Source: Paralithodes platypus (lineage: Eukaryota > Arthropoda > Malacostraca > Decapoda > Lithodidae). Taken from it: a stretch of 64,000 nt of DNA. Positions 57,421 to 64,000 of this stretch are shown one piece after another. The position numbers and the translations under genes are program-made. The number at the start of each line of letters is the position of its first letter. Position 1 is the stretch's first letter. The stretch spans positions 34,378,544-34,442,543 of the forward strand of contig CM064509.1 in assembly GCA_032716605.1 (NCBI GenBank), in the 5' to 3' direction. Under the pieces are notes generated by a model that worked only from the letters and a program-made list of their open reading frames with translations, searched no databases and was not told where the DNA came from.

Positions 57421-59701
57421 GACCAAATAGGATTAAGAAAAAATATCGAAAAGAAATATGATACAAGCGCTTTCGAGCCCCAAATGAATTCACTCTCTTT
57501 TAGCTCGTTCCTCCCGCCTCCCTTCCTCCTCTCTCTCCTCCAGTGATTCATGACTTTCTCCTCCCTCATAACTCCCATCTCTCAGTCCTGAGGAGAAGAA
57601 AAATGGGGTGTGAGTATGGTCGTATGGAGAAGATGGATGGATGGATGAAGTCAGGAGAGAGAGAGAGAGTGTATGTGTGCGTGTGTGTGTGTGGGGGGGG
57701 GGGGGGGGGGTCTGGGAAGGTGGTAGGAAGAGAATATGAAGGCGGATCGGGAGGGAGAGAGAATGAGAAAAGGACGTAGGGAGGAAGGATATATTACACA
57801 TTTATGTAGAAAGCTTCCGAAAACCAACGGGAAAAAAATATTTAAATCAAATATATCTAATTTGATCAAATCAGTCGATTTACTTTATTTGTATAACCAA
57901 GATATGCCAGTAAATGGTAGCACATTAGCGCTTTAACATTGCAGAAAAAGAAATAAGTTGTTGTACAACAAAGATTTATAGCTACACCCTGTAATGAATA
58001 AACAAAAGAGTGCCTGATCCCGAGGTGATTTCAAGAATAGAGACAGTAGGACTGAAGGTAGGGCAATGTTTCACAGTATCCACGGCCTTAACATGGTGGC
58101 AGGATGACCACAAACGGGTGTGGTACGATTTTGCCCTTACATAAGGTAGTATGAGGCAGTGACAAGATGACGGCATCACACAGAAGGATCTGCCACCACT
58201 TGCCCAGAAGATAAACTAAAGCCATAACCTAACTATGCACTTGCGAATTTGCCCACCATATTGCTTTTTAGCCAAGACATGTGGTATCTTATATTCTGCA
58301 ACAACAGCACTTTTGTCCAGTAGCAGAGGGTATAAGCACGCCCTGCTCAATGATTGCCAGGTGTTACTGCACTGTTATTGGTAATGGTTGTCCAGGACCC
58401 CCACCCACACACTCCCTCCCTCCCCTCCAATTCTTCCTCCAGTTAATTAAATTATCTTGGATGCTACAGAAACATTGATAGATGTCTAGACAGAGGACCG
58501 AGCAGGGATTTCACAAAACCATGACAACAGTACTTAAAAAGGCCACAAGCCTGGGGCAGATCCAGCAACTAAACCCCCAATCTAACAGCTATATCACCCC
58601 TGGGATCCAGCCCATAAAAACTACTTTTTACTTACTCCCACCTCCTGAGGCAGGCTCTAGCATATGATTCGCTTGAAAGGCACCATCATTAAGTCTCGAT
58701 TAATTGCTATTCATCTTGATCCATGAATCCCAGTGGCCCAAGTTAACCCTTAATTAGCGGCTCACCACATAAGTCGAGTTAAATAAAGCTGGACTATGTG
58801 GCGGCGCTCGACATAACTCGAGTGGCAATTTCAGCACGTAATGTTGCTGAGAGAGAGAGACAAGTGGTGGCAGGAGACTAGCGAGCGTATGACTGCTCCA
58901 GACCACCGCGGCGAACCTACTGACACGAATCTCAGCTCCCTCCTCCCTCTCTCACTCGCTACATACTGAATTATATGGGGAAAGTACCGAATTACATGCT
59001 TTTTGCACTCGCGTTGCACGGTTATTGCAAGAAAACTAGCCATCATAAAAGGATCGTTATGGTGTCATTCGAAAGCTCTGTTTATGCCCTTTCAGGGATA
59101 GGTACTTGTTTTACGTTCTGGGTCTTATTTAGGCATGAAAATGATCACGTAAACAGCCCTATTTTGGCTAAAAACACCCCGCTGTGCGGTACATATAAAT
59201 AAACCGCATAGGCCGCTCGTAAGGTGTTAAGGCCATCACTACAGCTCATGGGTTGGCCTATATTTCGAGCAGCTTTGTTGGATGCTGGGTGATACTTTTG
59301 TTCACTTGTGAAAGAGACTAAGGGTCTATTTCTGAATGCGTATTTATTCTACAGGTATCTATACCAAGGGCAGGGCCTTAGGCTTAGACCCATTAATGAT
59401 TCCAAGATATTTTGCAAATGGGACAGACACAGAATCATTTCCCTGTTTATCAATTCAAGTTAGACTGATGGAAGAGTGTCTTATATGTGTATCAATAACA
59501 TGTGTTATAGCTATCACATCCATTTAAAGCAAGATAAAATTGTATATACAGTATTGTTCATGGATACCGGTATATTTGAAGATGTAGATTGTAGAGGATA
59601 TACAGTAAGGGAGACGTTGTGTGGTCATAGCAATGGGCAAGTAAGCCTGTGGGAGTAGATTAAGTCGCCCATATATCTATAGGTCAGATTCTGTTACAAT
59701 T
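57421..59701. other. unassigned sequence
   Basis: About 2.3 kb without a supported gene. A GA then GT then G-run (57655-57712) and GAGA words near 58850 are the only simple repeats. Short frames have no domain-like features. Confidence 0.4.
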
Positions 59702-60176
59702 AAGTAACACCTTGTTCTTAACATTAATCATTCATTACAAACCCCAATGTACAGTACGTACTTGAACAAACTTATGAAAGCATATGGTCTTCCCGGGATT
59801 CGAACTCGGGACACCACACCCAGAACATAAGCATCTAAACCATTACACCACCAACACAGTAAAAGGTTGAATAAGTTAAGCTGTAGCCTACTTGGTTTCA
59901 GTACTGTATCGTAAATACGTCGACGTTCCATTAATATACTCTTGTTGTTGCTAGATGACTAGTAATGTATGGGAGTCTACAAACACAAGTTGGTCTTTGT
60001 AAGAGTAAAATTGGTGGCATAGACATAGATATATTTATATCACTCATATTGTTTACAAGTATGGAGCATTACAGAAAACTTTGATGGCATCCTGGTGTAA
60101 GTAATAAGTAACACCCCGTTCTTAACATTAATCATCAATTACAAACCCCAATGTACTTGAATAAATAAGTAATAAC
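59702..60176 (+). repeat. diverged duplication flanking a tRNA-like head
   Basis: TAAGTAACACCTTGTTCTTA (59702) recurs as TAAGTAACACCCCGTTCTTA (60106), each followed by ACATTAATCAT and TTACAAACCCCAATGTAC. The copies are about 404 bp apart. Confidence 0.7.
59788..59868 (-). mobile_element. tRNA-like SINE head
   Basis: On the minus strand TGGTGGTGTAATGGTTTAG (box A) and GAGTTCGAATCCCGGG (box B) are well spaced; the acceptor stem does not pair. Confidence 0.6.
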
Positions 60177-60309
60177 ATACAATTCTCATCCATAACTTCA
60201 TCTTTATAAACATTTTCATTACACCTGTCAAAAACAGGGTTAAATTATAGTGCAATTTCTTATCACGAAACACCAGTAGAAACCTACTGATCAAAATGGC
60301 AAGAAAAAC

Positions 60310-60707
60310 ATTACTGTGAATTTACTTTTTGGTCGATTTTTTTCATTTATTCATTATTTTACTAGTTTCGTCCCTAGATCTCCATCAAGCTTAAACAAAC
60401 ATCCATTAGATCCCCCTTTTAGATTAATTTGGTCATTCTTCGGTAGAAAAATGTCCCGGCCAAAGGTCGGTTCTTCAAAAATTACAGGCTCACTATCGTT
60501 CGCCAGGAAAAAAATTGACACCTTAGTGGCACGAAAGGTCCTTATATTGTCAAAGAAAGGGGGCGAAAGGTCTTACAATCCACAAACTAATGGGGGCAAA
60601 CGTCTTAAAATCGACAAACTGATGGGGCAAACGTCATAAAATCACAACACTAATGGGGTTAAGCATGCAGAAGAAAGGAGACCAGAAAAACGGCCCTCTC
60701 CCCTTAA
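60310..60707 (+). mobile_element. MITE family T2 copy
   Basis: The right end is AAAAACGGCCCTCTCCCCTTAA (TTAA at 60704-60707). It has CCTAGATCTCCATCAAGCTT, CTTCGGTAGAAAAATG, CCGGCCAAAGGTCGG and four 31-bp modules. The left terminus is diverged (TTTACTTTTTGGTCG). Confidence 0.8.
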
Positions 60708-61100
<393 letters not shown>

Positions 61101-61572
61101 GACATCTTGTACTCCCTTTTCCTTTATTTAATCCTCTGTGCACTCTTACATCCCCCCCCCCCCCCCGCTCACATCATTAAAAAGGAAGGCAACTTGTGTG
61201 TGAAACTACCTGGGAGAATCCTTAATTAGTGACCTGGAGTTGGCGGCCTGCGGTGGTGGTAGGTGGTGGTGAGGGTGGGAGGTCTGAGGACTAGGTGGGG
61301 GGTACGGGGTCAGGGAGGTACAAAGGAGTACAAAGGAAATCAAGCAACAACAGGTCCAGCGTCCCCTCAAGGCTGCTTGCCCTCCAAAACACTGATGGTC
61401 AAGTGTCCAAACAGAGGTGTAGAGTGGGTAAGGGAAAAATGGAAAGGGAAGACTGCCTTGGGACAAATGTCCGTGGCAGGATTAGGAGCTGTTAGTAGGG
61501 GACAGTTGTTAGTAATAAAAAAATAAAAATAAAAATTACTTTATTCATTTACAAATACAGTCAGTCGTGGAT

Positions 61573-62055
61573 TTAACCCATCAGACCCGGAAGGGCTCTG
61601 AGGCACCCATAAAAAACACGGCCCGCGCAACCCAGAAGGGTGCTGAGGCTCCGGGAGCTTGAAAGCCTGTAAGCTTGGTGTGCGAGGCGTCCGTCCGACG
61701 CATGTAAACAACAGCCGGCTGGACCGACGCCCCGCATCTCCGACCACAAGAAGGAATGCGTCGCTTGTTCGTGTGTGCCTGTATGTTATTGTTAAGTATC
61801 GAAAAGTAGTGTAAAGTGGCTGTTTTTGCCATAAAGTTATCTCCAATGAAATCATCATCACAACTGAACCAGTTGACTTAGAGAGCTCTACTTAACGCCA
61901 TTCTACAGGTACGAAACACATCTACGCGCGGGAATGCGCAAGCAAGCAAAATAACAAAGATGCGGTAGCCTAGCCTAGGCGTAGACGTTTTTCGGCTAAA
62001 ACCACCGGGTTTCGGCGAATATATATGGAATACATAGCCGGGGCTGGAGGGTTAA
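61573..62055. mobile_element. piggyBac-like non-autonomous element in CR1-B
   Basis: TTAA flanks both ends (61573-61576 and 62052-62055). Ends are CCCATCAGACCCGG and, inverted, CCCTCCAGCCCCGG, so they are inverted repeats starting CCC as in piggyBac-type elements. The uninterrupted sister copy at about 49780-49800 runs straight through this point, so the insertion is supported by an empty site. There is no transposase-like frame. Confidence 0.88.
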
Positions 62056-62261
62056 GGCAAGGCATTTGTCTAGGCAAAGTTTAAAAGAATCAACGGTGCT
62101 GCAGTCTATGACATCTCGGGGAAGCCCATTCCACAAGTTGACAACTCGATTGAAGAAGAAATTCTTAGACTTGTGACTTATCGTTGAGACTTATCGTTGA
62201 TGCTTTTGATGATTTTTAACACTTGAATTAAGTCGCCTCTTAATCTGCGCTGGGTTAAAGA

Positions 62262-63170
62262 AAATAAATTTAATTATCTAAGACGCTCCTCGTATGGTTT
62301 GTTCTTTAGGCAAGGTATCATTTTGGTAACTCTACGTTGAACTCGTTCTAGCTTGCCTATATCTTTTTGGTAGTAAGGGCACCAGGATTGAACGCAATAT
62401 TCCAGGAGAGGGCGGACTAAGGAATTGTGAAGAGTTAGGAATACATCTTTGGATTTATGCTCAAATGACTTCCCTATAAAGCCAATTATTTTGTTTGCCT
62501 TCTTAACAACTTCTGAACATTGTTGACTCGGTTTTAGGTTACTCGATATTGTTACTCCCAAATCAGTTTCCCTGTCTACACTCTTAGCTGGGTGCCATTC
62601 ATTGAATAGTTTGCTTTCTCATTTCGGCTTCCGATATGGAGTACTTTACATTTATCCGCATTGAAACACATTTGCCAAATTTGAGCCCAATGTGACAACT
62701 TATCTAGATTATGTTGCATATCTTCAGTATGTTCCTTTGAGAGTACACTATTAGCAAGTTTTGTATTGTCAGCAAATTTTGATATTGTACAAGTGAGACC
62801 CTCATCTATGTCGTTAATGTAAACTCAGAAGAGAATTGGCCGCAGTACCGATCCCTAGGGTACCCCGCTACTTACATTGATCCATTTGGATGCTTTACCA
62901 TTTATGAATACTCTCTGCTTTCTGTCACTGAGCCAATTTTCTATCCATTTCAACACACCGTCTTGTATTCCATGCGCTTTTAGTTTTATCAATAAACGTT
63001 TGTGGGGAATATTGTCAAAAGCCTTTTGAAAATCAAGGTAGGCCTATATAATATCTACAGCTTTACTCTCATCATATACGTTGAGGATATTGTGGAACAA
63101 GGCTATGAGGTTTGTTAAGCAGGAACGTTTATTACGAAAACCGTGTATGGTATCTTTAAGTACTGTATGT
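62262..63170 (-). pseudogene. CR1-type reverse transcriptase, broken
   Basis: Read on the minus strand in several frames: fingers and palm (near 63000-63150) include NKRSCLTNLIALFHNIL and IIYLDFQKAFDNIPHKRL. Then IQDGVLKWIENWLS, a decayed active site region KFADNTKLANS (Asn replacing the second Asp), NADKCKVLHIG, GVTISSNLKPSQQCSEVVKK, FLTLHNSLVRPLLEYCVQSW, LERVQRRVTKMIPCL and YEERLR. Indels change frame at several places. The Asp-to-Asn change in the catalytic pair alone should inactivate it. The endonuclease is absent. Confidence 0.85.
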
Positions 63171-63186
63171 TGTTACGGGGTTAGGG

Positions 63187-63790
63187 CTGTTGTGGTGGTG
63201 GTGTTGCGTTGTGTTGTGGTGGTGCTTATGGTGTGGTGTTTTGTTGGCGATCGTGGTGTTATTTGTTGGAGTTGTGGTGGTGGTGTGTGTGTTGGGGTGG
63301 TATGGTGCTGTTGTGTGTTTGTATTGTGGTGTTGCTTATGGTGTGGTACAGTGCTTAGTTGGTGATGGTGGTGTTGTCTGTTGGAGTTTGATGATGTTAG
63401 TGGTGGTGGTATGTGTTGGTGGTACTGGTGGTGTGTGTGTGTTTGTGTTGTGGTGGTGCTTATGGTGGTGTGTGTTGGCGATGGTGGTGTTGTCTGTTGG
63501 AGTTGTGTGTTGGTGTTACTGGCGATGACATGATGTAGTGGTGGTATGGTGTTTCGTGACGCTTGTATTGTGGTGTTATGTGGTAGTGGCATGGTGTGGT
63601 GTGTTGATATGGTGTTGTATGGTCTTGGTGTGGTGTGTTGGTGGTGTTGTATGGTCGTGGTATGGTGTCGTGTGTTGGTGGTGGTGATATGGTGTTGTAT
63701 GGTATGGTGTGGTGTGTTGGTGGTGGAGTTGCGATGTCTTGCTAGTGGTGGAGTGGTATGGTGTGTTGATATTAGTGTTATAGTTTATGA
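63187..63790. repeat. GT-rich minisatellite related to the 22-bp satellite
   Basis: GTTGTGGTGGTG, TATGGTGT and GTGTTGGTGGTG words alternate irregularly. It resembles the complement of the 38-44 kb unit but with no fixed period. Short open frames are composition artefacts. Confidence 0.75.
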
Positions 63791-64000
63791 GAGTAGAATA
63801 TGGTTTTAATCTTTAACATATCTCTTCAAACCACCGTTTAATCTTGCAACCCCAAATAGCAACAAGGCAAGGTTTATAAGTATATTGAAGATCTGTAACT
63901 TTTCCTGTCTACATAGATATCTACATCACTATATACTTTTGTTGAGAGATTATTATAATTTGCTAGGCGGAGATTTATTAAGATCTTGGCCTGCATCATT

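Larger units (their letters stand above)
61316..63173 (-). mobile_element. CR1-B element copy 2, with a 13-bp TSD
   Basis: TACGGGGTCAGGG (61303-61315) and TACGGGGTTAGGG (63174-63186) flank it with one mismatch. The 3' tail at the left is CTTTGTACTC decamers (61317-61336). It is the same family and strand as copy 1 at 49529-50780, and reaches further into the RT fingers. Its flanks are GT-rich. A TTAA-specific element sits inside (61573-62055). Confidence 0.9.

Noticed and set aside
59788..59868. Possible functional tRNA gene
   Set aside because: Boxes A and B are good but the expected acceptor stem does not pair and the anticodon arm is irregular; a SINE head fits better.

Overview
This window reads as animal nuclear DNA dominated by transposable elements and satellites. 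The density of microsatellites, the recurring GTAC-type and TAGGCCTA-type words, the BEL/Pao element and the many truncated non-LTR elements suggest an invertebrate, most likely a decapod crustacean. That taxonomic guess is an inference from composition and was not tested. I find no convincing intact host gene. The two candidates are a degraded THAP-domain exon near 26.7-27.05 kb and an orphan ORF of 197 codons at 29.3-29.9 kb, both on the minus strand.

Layout. 1.0-1.5 kb: a hAT-like MITE with a perfect 8-bp target duplication. 1.5-3.6 kb: a 5'-truncated non-LTR retrotransposon with a 13-bp duplication. 4.0-8.8 kb: three relics of RTE-type non-LTR elements, all on the minus strand. 9.7-26.2 kb: a nested complex. 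A MITE (family M1 here) was split by a 13.8-kb BEL/Pao LTR retrotransposon with two 660-bp LTRs. That element was itself invaded by an RTE-like element in its leader and by a CR1/L2-like element inside gag. More M1 copies lie on both sides. 26.2-36 kb: mostly unassigned AT-rich sequence with the THAP relic, a tRNA-type SINE and the orphan ORF. 36.2-38.0 kb: a Jockey/CR1-type relic. 38.25-44.4 kb: a 6-kb satellite of 22-bp units with higher-order repetition. 44.5-45.35 kb: GT-rich minisatellite leading into a large inverted repeat. 47-64 kb: CT-rich minisatellites, three CR1-type elements, tRNA-like SINE heads, and a family of TTAA-flanked palindrome-bearing MITEs (T2) with associated TTAACCC-type elements (P1).

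How the parts fit. The BEL element is complete in plan: LTR, primer-binding site for tRNA-Tyr, leader, one gag-pol frame with gag, zinc knuckles, protease, reverse transcriptase, RNase H and integrase, then the 3' LTR. Its LTRs differ at only about three positions, so it is young, yet it carries two nested insertions and one frameshift. All three frameshifts examined in the young elements fall in homopolymer runs, so assembly error may explain them. All MITEs here lack coding capacity and depend on transposases encoded elsewhere. Family names M1, T2, P1, CR1-A and CR1-B are local labels for this report.
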